A stretch of 64,000 nucleotides of DNA. It comes from Ferrovibrio terrae_A. Its GTDB lineage: Bacteria; Pseudomonadota; Alphaproteobacteria; Ferrovibrionales; Ferrovibrionaceae. Positions 54,114-63,257 of this stretch are shown in pieces. The notes under the pieces were generated by a model. It was not told where the DNA came from and did not search any database. It was given only the letters and a program-made list of their open reading frames with translations. Each line of letters starts with the position of its first letter. The first letter of the stretch is position 1. The stretch lies in assembly GCF_943372915.1 (NCBI RefSeq), contig NZ_CALSAN010000009.1, positions 62,001-126,000 of the forward strand, in the 5' to 3' direction. Made by a program: the position numbers and the translations under genes.

Positions 54114-54785
54114 TTACTCGAATGGTGCTGGCGGCGGGTCCTGCTTCTCACCAATCGCCACAATCTTCAAAAATCCATCAGGCAGGGGCCTTTGTAGCTG
54201 CAGGGCCTCAGTTGCAGGCGCCGTCAGCCAGGTCTTAACCTCAGCCTTCGTCGTAAGAACAACAGGCATCGCCTTGGGGTGGATTATGGCAACTTCCTTG
54301 TTGGCATCGGTGGTCAGGAAGGCAAACAAGTCGTTTGTCGTCTCGCCCTCTTTCACCTTCCGAACGGACTTCCAACGCGGCACATGGATGCCAGCAAAGA
54401 AGGCCAATGGCCGTTCTTCGCCGAGTGCAAACCAGCCCGGAGGCCTTGTCCCGTCAGGCTGAGGTGCTGGTTCGCTGAATGACGTGAACGGCACCACGCA
54501 ACGGTTCTCGACGCCCAACCAGCGGCGCCAGTGCGGTGACTTTGTATTGCGAACATTTGTGACGCCAGGATCCGACTTTTTGCCTTCCAGTGCGAAGGCG
54601 GGTGACGGAAGTCCCCAGCGGGCCATAGTCAGTTCACGGCCTTCGGGCGTGTTGCGCACAATGGGAGCCATGAAGTCCGGGAAGATACCGGGTTGCGGCG
54701 GCATATTGCCGACTGACGATATGGTGGCATCCACAAAGTCGCGGATGGCCTGAGGGCCTTTAGTTTGGCTGTAGAGGTTGCACAT
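54114..54785 (-). CDS. SRAP-domain (YedK/HMCES-like) protein
   Basis: 223-aa SOS-response-associated protein that covalently shields abasic sites in single-stranded DNA. The catalytic Cys2 follows Met (MCNLYSQT), and VIHPKAMPVVL near the C-terminus supplies the active-site His; RCVVPFTSFSEP is also typical. Convergent with the cyclase-like gene. Confidence 0.93.
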   Translation of the reverse strand: MCNLYSQTKGPQAIRDFVDATISSVGNMPPQPGIFPDFMAPIVRNTPEGRELTMARWGLPSPAFALEGKKSDPGVTNVRNTKSPHWRRWLGVENRCVVPFTSFSEPAPQPDGTRPPGWFALGEERPLAFFAGIHVPRWKSVRKVKEGETTNDLFAFLTTDANKEVAIIHPKAMPVVLTTKAEVKTWLTAPATEALQLQRPLPDGFLKIVAIGEKQDPPPAPFE

Positions 54786-55004
54786 GCGATCCCGCGAGCG
54801 TCATATCGCTAAACTATGCTTTCGATATCGAGACTCTAGCAGCAGTCTCGATCAAGCTCCGCAAAAGTACCCAGACGCTCAGACGGCGCATCTCGCCTAC
54901 TGAAACGGGGATCTACTAGGTTTGGGTCAACGCTGCCTCGGCCGCTGGACTCGCGGCCCCACCGGACCCGCATCCTTGGATTGCATTCGGCACCTGACAA
55001 CTTT

Positions 55005-55020
55005 ACACTTTCCCGTGTAG
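55005..55020. promoter_or_regulatory. Inverted repeat upstream of the Mod-like gene
   Basis: TACAC and GTGTA with a 6-bp spacer, 64 bp before the Mod-like start, in a 298-bp gap. Possible operator; no regulator identified. The rest of the gap shows nothing clear. Confidence 0.35.
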
Positions 55021-55083
55021 ATATGGGGTCGTCCGCGGCAAACAGCGGACCAAGAAAACTTAACTCAGGCGACGGTGGGAACA

Positions 55084-56691
55084 ATGGCGTCAATTGAATT
55101 CCGTGGGAAAGGACTCGTGTATTCCCACCACTTAACTATTCCAACCCACGCATTCGTATTGAACAAGACAAAGAGCGTTGGGCCAACCAACGCGACAAGC
55201 AACATGATCATTCAAGGAAATGATCTGATTGCGCTCAAATCGCTTCAATCCCGATACGCAAATGGGTTCAGCCTAATCTATGCAACTCCCCCGTACAACA
55301 ACGGCATCGACAACTGGAAATACAACGACGACATACCCACGCCGCTAACCCAGGAATGGCTAAACTCCACTCCGGCAAAGGATGACCCGGATCGTCATGA
55401 CAAATGGCTTTCGTGGATGCTCCCACGATTGCGCCTGATGTATGAACTGCTCTCTGACGACGGGCTGATCTGCGTCAGTATCGACGACCATGAGATGCAT
55501 CGTCTTAAGTGCTTAATGGATGAAATTTTCCAAGAGCAGAATTTTCTCGCTACGTTGGTGTGGCAGAAGAAATATTCCACGCCTCCTGATGTTAAGGACA
55601 TAGGCTACGTTCACGAATGTATCCTGGTTTATAGAAAGAGGGGGGCATTTCATCCCTTCCGACTACCAGCGACCGAAGAACAGCTCGCTAGATACAGAAA
55701 CCACGATGGCGATAACCGCGGTCCATGGAAGGCAATGGATTACACATGCAGATACTCGAAGGCTGAGCGAGAAAATCTCTACTACGCCATCACTAATCCG
55801 CATACAGGTAAAAAGATCTACCCTAACAAAACACGAGTTTGGGCTTACTCAAAAGAAGAACACAAAACTAACGAAGAAGAGAATCGTATTTGGTGGGGTA
55901 AAGACGGCAAAAACAAAATGCCGTCCTTAAAAAACTTCCTAGATGAAGTTCAAAAGGGAATGGTACCCGCCTCGCTCCTGCCATACGAGGATGTTGGACA
56001 TACTGACGAAGCCGCTAAGGAGCTTCGAAGCCTAATCCCTGATGCGAAGCGCGATGGTAAACCGGCTCGACTAATTCGACACCTGATGCGTCTCTGCTGC
56101 AAAGAGAACGATGCGGTGCTTTTCCCATTCGGAAGCGCAGGGGAAGGACCGCAAGCTGTTTTGGAGGCCAATGCCTTCGAGCGATTCGGGGAAAAGCTAC
56201 TTTCCAGGAAATTTGTTGTCATCGCCCAGGACGACGCGGATAAAATTGTGGCTGAGCGTACCCGCAGGTTAATTAAAAATGGGATCAAAGCTGGGTTTGG
56301 TTTTTACGAGATCGGCGCTTCTGTCGATGCGGAGGAGTTGCTCTCGGGGGCTTCGCTACCGGGCCGACAAGAGTTAGCAAGGTATATCTACAGCACCTCT
56401 ACGGGAGCGACTCTAGAGGATGTCATTTCGAACAAGGGTAGCTTGATAGGTCAGCATCAAAATATTGATATCCACCTATTGTATGAGCCGAAAGCAGAGT
56501 ACCTCCGCTCAAGCGCATCAATGCTCGATATCCGCTCCGCCGAGGCAATAGCTAAAGGGCGAAAAGCGGGCCGCAAATCTGTTGTATTTGCCAGTGGAAA
56601 ATATGTACCGCAGCGCGACCTTGAGGCTCTTGGTATCGAATTTTGCCATTTGCCGCTGCAGATATATCGACTAACGCGGATTTCAAAATGA
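55084..56691 (+). CDS. Type III Mod-like protein with degenerate methyltransferase motifs
   Basis: 535-aa protein with the overall layout of a beta-class N6-adenine methyltransferase of type III systems: NMIIQGNDLIALKSLQSRY, LLSDDGLICVSIDDHEMHRLK and DEIFQEQNFLATLVWQKK are all typical. The catalytic DPPY motif reads ATPPYN (residues 67-72), Asp replaced by Thr. The AdoMet loop, usually DFFAGSGTT, reads LFPFGSAGEG (about 346-355) and loses the conserved glycine pattern. The frame is intact over its length. It overlaps the Res gene by ATGA. It probably binds DNA or AdoMet weakly, if at all, and cannot be expected to methylate by the usual chemistry. Confidence 0.85.
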   Translation: MASIEFRGKGLVYSHHLTIPTHAFVLNKTKSVGPTNATSNMIIQGNDLIALKSLQSRYANGFSLIYATPPYNNGIDNWKYNDDIPTPLTQEWLNSTPAKDDPDRHDKWLSWMLPRLRLMYELLSDDGLICVSIDDHEMHRLKCLMDEIFQEQNFLATLVWQKKYSTPPDVKDIGYVHECILVYRKRGAFHPFRLPATEEQLARYRNHDGDNRGPWKAMDYTCRYSKAERENLYYAITNPHTGKKIYPNKTRVWAYSKEEHKTNEEENRIWWGKDGKNKMPSLKNFLDEVQKGMVPASLLPYEDVGHTDEAAKELRSLIPDAKRDGKPARLIRHLMRLCCKENDAVLFPFGSAGEGPQAVLEANAFERFGEKLLSRKFVVIAQDDADKIVAERTRRLIKNGIKAGFGFYEIGASVDAEELLSGASLPGRQELARYIYSTSTGATLEDVISNKGSLIGQHQNIDIHLLYEPKAEYLRSSASMLDIRSAEAIAKGRKAGRKSVVFASGKYVPQRDLEALGIEFCHLPLQIYRLTRISK

Positions 56692-59240
56692 ATCTCAAAG
56701 ATTACCAGACCAAGGTACTCAATCGACTTTCAGACTATCTAGAGTCTTTAGCGAAAAACCGCGATGCCGCGCGTGAATTCGAGAGCTTTCAACGAGCTCG
56801 CGGGGCTACTCCACCGCCGATTGCTTATTGCGCAACTACATGGAGTGAGCTTGCGTCAAGAGACCTGATTCCCAAGTTAGGCGCCACGCATCCGACATGG
56901 ATTCCTCGCGTCAATGGTATTCAACAAGAGGTCCCTAATATTTGCATAAAGGTGCCAACTGGCGGAGGAAAAACTCTGCTGGGATGTCATGCAGTCGGGC
57001 GGATTGGAGAAATATTTCTTGGACGACAGACGGGCCTAGTAGTTTGGGTCGTGCCGTCTGATGCAATTCTTAGGCAGACGTACTCCCGTCTTTCTGACCG
57101 AAGGCATCCATATCGGATGGCTCTCGATGCATACTCTGGTGGCAGGACCATCATTCTCAAAAAGGGAGATGCATTTACGTCGATTGATGTCGCAGATAAT
57201 CTTTGCGTCCTCGTTATAATGCTGCAGTCGACAGTCAGAGAGAATGACGATTTACTGAGGGTCTTCCGAGATTCAGGAGGGTATTCATCATTCTTTCCGG
57301 CGGTCGATGATGAGCCAGGCAATCAAGCATTCAGGCAGGCAGTCCTAAATGCCGACATTCTAAACAACTTGAACGGATCAGGGCACTTCCCGGGAACGAT
57401 AGTTCGGCACAGTCTTGCAAATGTCCTGAGGCTACTCCGGCCTGTATTTGTGATTGATGAAGGGCATCGCGCATATAGCGAACTCGCACATCAGACACTT
57501 ATGAACTTAAATCCGTCGTTTGTGCTTGAGCTAACCGCCACTCCAAATTCAAATGAGCACAAGAGCAATATTCTTGTCGATGTTTCAGGCACAGATCTGA
57601 AACAAGAAAACATGATCAAGCTCCCCATTAATATTCTAAACGTAGATGGGGATGATTGGAGAGCGACGGTCAAGCGGTCACTAGTGCTTTTGGATAAACT
57701 CTCTCTTGACGCCGAATCTGAGCGGAAAAATACCGGCAGCTACGTTCGCCCGATCTTGCTTGTAAGAGTAGAGGCAACTGGACGCGACAAGAAGGATGGA
57801 AAAAGAATCCATTCCGAAGATGTGCGCGACTATCTGCAAAAAAAGCTCCGGGTTTCGCCCGAAAAAGTTCGCGTAAAAACGGCCGATATAAACGAGCTCG
57901 GCGACGAAGATTTGATGTCACCAGAGTCTCAAGTTCAGATTGTAATAACCAAAGATGCTCTCCGCGAAGGTTGGGACTGTGCTTTCGCATACATTCTGAC
58001 GGTTTTATCAAACACTACTTCATCTCGCACTCTGACACAGATGGTGGGTCGAATACTCCGTCAACCAGGCGGAGAGTTGTTCTCCACGCGTAGTCTTAAC
58101 GAGAGCTACGTGCTTTCGATGAATCAAGATGTGAAAGAGGCGGTAATTGCGGTCCGCGATGGACTTTCTAACGACGGCATGATCGAGCTTGGATCGTATG
58201 TTCGTATGATCAGCACTTCCTCGGCGGACAGCGTCTCTATCAGCAGCAATACGAAGAATTTCCCCGCTGCGATCAACTTACCAGTTGTGGGGCGTTTGAA
58301 TGGAAAGGGTCTGTGGGAAGAATTCTCACCAGAAGCTCATATTTTGCCGCTCTTGGATTGGGACAACATTCACTTTCGCAAAATCGCGGAATTCGACCCG
58401 CCTCAATCCGCTTCTGAAACAGACGTTTCTATCAGTATCTCGAAGACTGGCTCTCAAGCCACGGCAGTCTCCGTCAAATCAAACAGCGACACAGAGATTC
58501 CTCTTTTAGGCTCAAGCCTAGCGGCCTCTGTGGCATATTTAGTTTCGACAGTCCCGAACGTTTGGCAAGCTACTCGTATTTTGCGCTCCGCAGAGTCAGC
58601 ACTTGTAGGTCGGGGGTTTTCTTCTCAGGTAGTGTCTGGCGCACGGGCCGCACTTGTTGAGGCGATTCGTCGCGATGTTGCGGAGCAGATCCAGGATCAA
58701 TCGCGCAGAATTTTTCTAAGTTTGGTGAAATCAAAGGAAGTTCAGCTAATCTCGAAGACTCATAGTGGAAAGCAAATTAAAATTCCAAGTTCATTTGAGA
58801 TTTTAAAGTCAGAGTCTGACACTGCAGTCGCCCAACGTGACGGAAGTGCGCTGAAGAAAAATGTCTATCAAAGAATTTATCACTCGATGCTCAACGGGTT
58901 TGAGCTTGAGGTTGTTCGGGCGTTAGACAAGTCGAAAGCGGTGAACTGGTGGTATAGAGTCCCCGTGTTTGGCGATTGGTCACTCACCGGTTGGAGAGAT
59001 GCGAGAATCTTTCCAGATTTTCTGGTTTCGTTGAAAAAGCAGAGTGGTAACGAGGAATTCCTTGTGCTCGAAACCAAAGGGTCGCATTTAGCTGGAAATG
59101 AAGACACAAAGTATAAGTCTGAGCTTATATCTGCCCTGTTTGGAAGTTCACATGACGAAGGGGTCTATAAAAATTGGAAGGCAGCGATTGTAATGGATAA
59201 TAATTGGCAGGCAGATTTACAGGCGTTGCTCGCGCCTTGA
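56688..59240 (+). CDS. Type III restriction (Res) subunit-like helicase-nuclease
   Basis: 850-aa superfamily 2 translocase with a nuclease domain. Walker A VPTGGGKT (about 89-96), DExH box VIDEGHR (about 254), motif III ELTATPN, motif VI QMVGRILRQP (about 453). The C-terminal nuclease carries IFPDFLV (about 773) and LVLETKGSH (E and K near 793-795), the PD-ExK pattern of Res subunits. All motor and nuclease motifs look functional. ATG 56688 overlaps the Mod stop. Visibly AT-richer codon use than the core genes. Confidence 0.93.
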   Translation: MNLKDYQTKVLNRLSDYLESLAKNRDAAREFESFQRARGATPPPIAYCATTWSELASRDLIPKLGATHPTWIPRVNGIQQEVPNICIKVPTGGGKTLLGCHAVGRIGEIFLGRQTGLVVWVVPSDAILRQTYSRLSDRRHPYRMALDAYSGGRTIILKKGDAFTSIDVADNLCVLVIMLQSTVRENDDLLRVFRDSGGYSSFFPAVDDEPGNQAFRQAVLNADILNNLNGSGHFPGTIVRHSLANVLRLLRPVFVIDEGHRAYSELAHQTLMNLNPSFVLELTATPNSNEHKSNILVDVSGTDLKQENMIKLPINILNVDGDDWRATVKRSLVLLDKLSLDAESERKNTGSYVRPILLVRVEATGRDKKDGKRIHSEDVRDYLQKKLRVSPEKVRVKTADINELGDEDLMSPESQVQIVITKDALREGWDCAFAYILTVLSNTTSSRTLTQMVGRILRQPGGELFSTRSLNESYVLSMNQDVKEAVIAVRDGLSNDGMIELGSYVRMISTSSADSVSISSNTKNFPAAINLPVVGRLNGKGLWEEFSPEAHILPLLDWDNIHFRKIAEFDPPQSASETDVSISISKTGSQATAVSVKSNSDTEIPLLGSSLAASVAYLVSTVPNVWQATRILRSAESALVGRGFSSQVVSGARAALVEAIRRDVAEQIQDQSRRIFLSLVKSKEVQLISKTHSGKQIKIPSSFEILKSESDTAVAQRDGSALKKNVYQRIYHSMLNGFELEVVRALDKSKAVNWWYRVPVFGDWSLTGWRDARIFPDFLVSLKKQSGNEEFLVLETKGSHLAGNEDTKYKSELISALFGSSHDEGVYKNWKAAIVMDNNWQADLQALLAP

Positions 59241-59241
59241 G

Positions 59242-60441
59242 CTAGGCCGCCGACAGAAATACTCGCTCTAGTTCGTTTCGGTAGCTGGAAAGATCGAGTT
59301 CTTTCAATTCATTAAAGCTGTTCGACCTCGACCCTCTAATGGGCCCCCCGCGTAGGGCGATCTCCAGCAAGGAGTCGAACAGATCGAGCGGAAGTGCGTG
59401 TCCACTTCGCGCGCTTCTTACAATTAGGCCCGCAGCTGCTTGTCCGCTCAGCGGCTCTCCAGTGTCATTTTGAACAAACTCATCAAGGTTAGTCGCAAAC
59501 TCAGCTTCAGGATGAGCGACGGTCCAAATAAAACCGTCTTCCGAAAATCCATTCTCAGAAATCTCAGCAAATCCAACCTGAAGCCCAGCTCCAAAACTTC
59601 CTACATCGGATCTATGTTGTTCGAAGACCAAGCTCATCACAAAGTGACCCATTGGAACAGCAACTGCATTTCCCGCCATGCGAACAATATCGGTCTTCGT
59701 TTCTCCCTCGAAGTCTTCGGGGGTAAACCCCTGCAAACGCGCACAACCGTCGGCCGACAGTTTCGAAATTTGGCCGTCGGTAAAGACAGCTACGACTGAC
59801 CGTCCCTTATTGTCAGATGCACCGACCTTCAATGCCGGGGTGTAGCCACGGTTAAAGCAAATCGATCGGCCTCCGGCTGTCCAATAGAAGCCAGCAGCTC
59901 TTGGGCTCTCCGTCTGTGAGCTAATGGGCGCCGATGGAGTTTGGGCGTGAAGAGTGTTTGCAATTTCACGAACTTTGGACGCGACCATAAAGACCCGCTT
60001 CCGATCCTGTGGAAGTCCAAATTGACGAGCGTTTAGTGTCCGCCAAGAAATAAATGGGTAACCGGCCTGTCGAAAATACGCCAGAACCCCCTCGAACTCC
60101 TTGCCCCCATTCATTGTCAGCAGGTTTGGGACGTTCTCAGCGACGATCGTATGTGAGCCAGCCTCAATGGCAATTTCTACCATTCGGTAGAAAAGCCCTG
60201 ATCGCGCTCCGGAAAGGCCTGCCATCGAACCGGCAATAGAGATGTCTTGGCAAGGCCATCCCCCTACGACCACATCGGCTTTGGGGGGCTGTAACGAATT
60301 TACATCCCGGTGAATCTGGGCAGGGCCGACCCGGCGCTCCAACACCCGAATACATGCCTCGTCTTTCTCGCAGACCAGTAAAGGTACAGTCGACGGATGC
60401 TCGAGACCACCGGCCCCACTGAATAGGCTTATGTACTTCAT
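59242..60441 (-). CDS. DNA cytosine-C5 methyltransferase
   Basis: 399-aa C5 methyltransferase. Motif I SLFSGAGGLEHP; catalytic GGWPCQDIS (C64); ENVPNLL (motif VI, residues 102-108); QFGLPQDRKRVFMVA (motif VIII); VRMAGNAVAVPMG (motif X). All expected catalytic residues are present. The C-terminal 140 residues beyond motif X are unusual in length and resemble nothing known to me. It ends 1 bp from the end of the convergent Res gene and is probably the active methyltransferase of the cluster. Confidence 0.92.
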   Translation of the reverse strand: MKYISLFSGAGGLEHPSTVPLLVCEKDEACIRVLERRVGPAQIHRDVNSLQPPKADVVVGGWPCQDISIAGSMAGLSGARSGLFYRMVEIAIEAGSHTIVAENVPNLLTMNGGKEFEGVLAYFRQAGYPFISWRTLNARQFGLPQDRKRVFMVASKVREIANTLHAQTPSAPISSQTESPRAAGFYWTAGGRSICFNRGYTPALKVGASDNKGRSVVAVFTDGQISKLSADGCARLQGFTPEDFEGETKTDIVRMAGNAVAVPMGHFVMSLVFEQHRSDVGSFGAGLQVGFAEISENGFSEDGFIWTVAHPEAEFATNLDEFVQNDTGEPLSGQAAAGLIVRSARSGHALPLDLFDSLLEIALRGGPIRGSRSNSFNELKELDLSSYRNELERVFLSAA

Positions 60442-60468
60442 CTACAGCTCGGGACAGGAAAATGTTAA

Positions 60469-60488
60469 GCTACAATATATAGTATAGC
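60469..60488. promoter_or_regulatory. Imperfect palindrome at the C5-methyltransferase promoter
   Basis: The 20 bp GCTACAATAT/ATAGTATAGC matches its own reverse complement at 8 of 10 half-site positions. It lies 28 to 47 bp upstream of the methyltransferase start, overlapping its likely promoter. It may be an operator for autoregulation or for a controller protein. Confidence 0.45.
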
Positions 60489-60589
60489 GCGCTCCTATTC
60501 GCTTCGAGTCAAATCGGCGTTTCCCCCATAGTATCCACAGCAAATTTTGCCCGAATCGTCCAATTCTCCTTAAAATGTTGAACAAAGTT

Positions 60590-62896
60590 CTATGTGCCTT
60601 CCCACACCCTGTTCAGTACCTGGGCAGCGATCCCGGCCTTGTCCTGCGGCAGAAACCGCCCGTAGTGCTTTGACACCATCTCAGGCGTGTCTTGGATCGC
60701 ATAGCTGGCATGCTCGTAGGAACCCGTCTGTTTCAGGATATGGGTGGCCAGAACATCCCGGATGTTGTGCGGTCCATGAGGAAGTAAGCCCTTGATGGCA
60801 CCGTTCCCGGTGTATGGATTGAAGATTCCGTATCGCTGCACTGTAAGACGCCAGGCCTCGTAAAACGTGTTCTGGTCGTAGGCCGCTTCGGTGCTGGTGG
60901 TTTTGGCTGTCTTGACGAAAAAGGTGCCCGGGTCCTCAGCAGTATTCAGCAACCGCGCCCGGTGTCGATTGATATAGGCCTCCAGGTAGGCATACAGGTC
61001 AGCCAGATCTGGCAGCACCAGCCGAAATGGCTTCGAGCCGAAGAATGATGATGTTCCGTTCTTGAAGGCTACGCTGGGGATCAGGACCTCCCAGCCTTGG
61101 TCGCGATCGCTCCAGCGCAGTTCGCCGCGTCTGAGCTCTTCTAGCCGCCGTTCTGACCGAGGGTTGTCGCCTGGAAGGCAGAGCATGAGCTCTCGCATGT
61201 TCCGCTGCCTTAGGCCTAGATGCAGGCCCAGACGCAGCAGCAGGAACGACCGGACCGCCTCGGCATGACTGAGGGGATAAACATGCTCATCCGGCATCAG
61301 CCGCACAATCTCATCCGTAATCTTTCGGTACTCCGCAACCGGCTTCTCGGCTTCCAGGACCACGAGAATAGGCTCGAATGGGTCGCGGTGAACACGCGCC
61401 ACACGCTCAATTTCGCGGTTCCGAAGCTTGGTATGCTGGTGCAGCTGTTCGCAAGCCAGATCCCAATCTGCTTGGACGCGGACAAGATCCTCCTGCGTGA
61501 TTAGACCTGGAATTACCTCCAGATGCTGGGCGATCTGAGGTGACTGGCGCAGCCAACCTGTATCCTTGCGGGTCAGGGCGGCGCCCAGAACCAGCATGTC
61601 GCATTCCCACATCGTGTAGAACCCGCGCTTCCGCTCTCGCCAGTTCAGGTACCAGTCCCAGACCTGGGGAAAGACCATCATTGCAAAGGTCAGGCTTTCG
61701 AGGCGGGCGCCGAAACCCCGTACGCCTGACCGCGGGGAGGCCGCGAAAGCGCCGAACATCAGGCCAAAGTGCTCGATGCGCTGGGCTGCGGTCTCGCTGT
61801 TCCAGACCCCGTTCCGCTGCTGGCCGAGTGCAGTCAGGGTTGCTGTCTTGAACCGGACCAGCTCGTTCATCTCGGCTTCCAGTCGAGGCGGCGCGGTGAA
61901 CGCAGTCTTGTGAATTTCGGGGTCAAGCTCATTCGGCTCATCGGACTGCTCAACCGTGCCCCTACGGCGTGTCTTGGTTTGCAGGGAATTGAACCGCACT
62001 GCGTAGGGCACTTTTGCAGCCGTGGACTGGTAACGCCGATATTCGGTTGCACCGGTGATGATGTTCGCCTGTACCCAGGTCAAGATTTCATCCTGCTCCT
62101 CCCTGGAACGCAGGTTGAAATCCTCAGGCAGATGCCATGCCAGGCGGCGGGCTTCCGCTCGCTTAACCTGAGGCATCCTGTGCCCGGTCAATGCCCGGCT
62201 CGGATGCGCCAGCCTGGCTTTAAAGTAGCCGACCGGGAGCCTGTAACGGCGTTCAATACGACTAAGTGCTTCGAAGCTCTGGATGGTTCTGGGCTGCCTC
62301 TCGCCTGTACACCACATCCGGATGCTATGAGGGTCGACCAGCCGGTCCGGTTCACCAACTGCTCGGTAGAGATGGTGAACAGTATCGCCATGCCGCTTCA
62401 TTTCGGTAGCAAGAGCTGCTGGAAAGGCCATGCGCTCCGTGTTCGCATCCCAAAGTGGTTCAGGGAATTCGACGATCGTCTTTTTCCGCTTGCCTCGACG
62501 AGGCTTCCCGCTATCGGGCGGGTTCGCAGGTTTGGCTGCCTTATGCGCTGGCTGGGTCTTCAGTGTTTCCGGTCGAATGTTGGTCGGTGGCGCCCTGTAT
62601 GGCTGCGCACCAACCGCAAAAAGGGTCCGGCATATGCTGTTCGAAATGGGAACCAGGTGCTTCCGGATCTCCCGCATAACATCTGGGGGAATGCCGCATA
62701 GTTTAGCAGCAGCATTTAGGTTGATGGAGTTCCCACGCAGCGGAGGGAATGTTCTTTGCTCTAGCAGTCCTTTCAGATACAGGCGAAGCCGGTTGGCGTC
62801 CTCAGCGTTTGTGATGGGTTCGATGCGCGCAGCGAAGTACGCATCGACCATGGCCGGGGTAGTGTGTGACAGGGTTGACGCAACATGCCTGTTCAT
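60590..62896 (-). CDS. Large tyrosine-recombinase-like protein
   Basis: 768 aa, much longer than ordinary integrases. The C-terminal third carries a complete catalytic set: R563 in LGLRQRNMREL, K612 in FKNGTSSFF, H710-x-x-R713 in PHNIRDVLATHIL and Y745 in SKHYGRF. The first 400 residues hold a possible HTH-like part (about 165-240) and a basic linker (about 118-140: KPRRGKRKK). ATG 62896 overlaps the stop of the upstream RHH gene. Possible large integrase or an element-specific recombinase; no partner integrases of the multi-gene type are seen in the window. Confidence 0.8.
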   Translation of the reverse strand: MNRHVASTLSHTTPAMVDAYFAARIEPITNAEDANRLRLYLKGLLEQRTFPPLRGNSINLNAAAKLCGIPPDVMREIRKHLVPISNSICRTLFAVGAQPYRAPPTNIRPETLKTQPAHKAAKPANPPDSGKPRRGKRKKTIVEFPEPLWDANTERMAFPAALATEMKRHGDTVHHLYRAVGEPDRLVDPHSIRMWCTGERQPRTIQSFEALSRIERRYRLPVGYFKARLAHPSRALTGHRMPQVKRAEARRLAWHLPEDFNLRSREEQDEILTWVQANIITGATEYRRYQSTAAKVPYAVRFNSLQTKTRRRGTVEQSDEPNELDPEIHKTAFTAPPRLEAEMNELVRFKTATLTALGQQRNGVWNSETAAQRIEHFGLMFGAFAASPRSGVRGFGARLESLTFAMMVFPQVWDWYLNWRERKRGFYTMWECDMLVLGAALTRKDTGWLRQSPQIAQHLEVIPGLITQEDLVRVQADWDLACEQLHQHTKLRNREIERVARVHRDPFEPILVVLEAEKPVAEYRKITDEIVRLMPDEHVYPLSHAEAVRSFLLLRLGLHLGLRQRNMRELMLCLPGDNPRSERRLEELRRGELRWSDRDQGWEVLIPSVAFKNGTSSFFGSKPFRLVLPDLADLYAYLEAYINRHRARLLNTAEDPGTFFVKTAKTTSTEAAYDQNTFYEAWRLTVQRYGIFNPYTGNGAIKGLLPHGPHNIRDVLATHILKQTGSYEHASYAIQDTPEMVSKHYGRFLPQDKAGIAAQVLNRVWEGT

Positions 62897-63234
62897 AATT
62901 CCACGTCACCCTCAATCGGCTGATCCGGGTCGAAATCAATATCTGCGATTGGACCGACCAATATTTCGATTCGAGCCTTGAGCTCTTCTGTGATTGGTAC
63001 AGGTAGGGTTGGGTGCGCTGCGTCGTACTGGTCCAGGAACGACTTCAACGCGGCCATGTCCGCTTTGCCCATATCGATATTGGCCGCCAGACAAATTTCA
63101 GAGACGATGTCATGCAGATATCGTTCGAGAGCGGCAACGATAACCCCGTCGGGACTAGGATGGCGGCCGAGACGAACCATGCCCTCAATGAAATCGTTTA
63201 GGCCATCCGGCAGTCCAATAATCCGAACTGGCAT
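62893..63234 (-). CDS. Ribbon-helix-helix DNA-binding protein
   Basis: 113 aa. Residues 1-40 (VRIIGLPDGLNDFIEGMVRLGRHPSPDGVIVAALERYL) follow the ParD/CopG pattern of a strand plus two helices. The acidic C-terminal part (AHPTLPVPITEELKARIEI onward) also occurs, alone, at 43781-43934. ATG 63234 has AGGAGAG upstream; the open frame to 63531 lies within the neighbouring gene. ATGA-coupled to the recombinase gene, hence probably its regulator or DNA-binding helper. No toxin gene of ParE type is adjacent. Confidence 0.75.
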   Translation of the reverse strand: MPVRIIGLPDGLNDFIEGMVRLGRHPSPDGVIVAALERYLHDIVSEICLAANIDMGKADMAALKSFLDQYDAAHPTLPVPITEELKARIEILVGPIADIDFDPDQPIEGDVEL

Positions 63235-63257
63235 TGAGTAACTCTCCTGCTCCAAAG

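Noticed and set aside
60529..60541. Single DnaA-box-like GTATCCACA between the C5 methyltransferase and the recombinase
   Set aside because: One isolated imperfect copy carries no weight.
62893..63234. ParD-type antitoxin of a toxin-antitoxin pair
   Set aside because: The RHH fold fits, but neither neighbour is a ParE/RelE-like toxin; coupling is with a recombinase.
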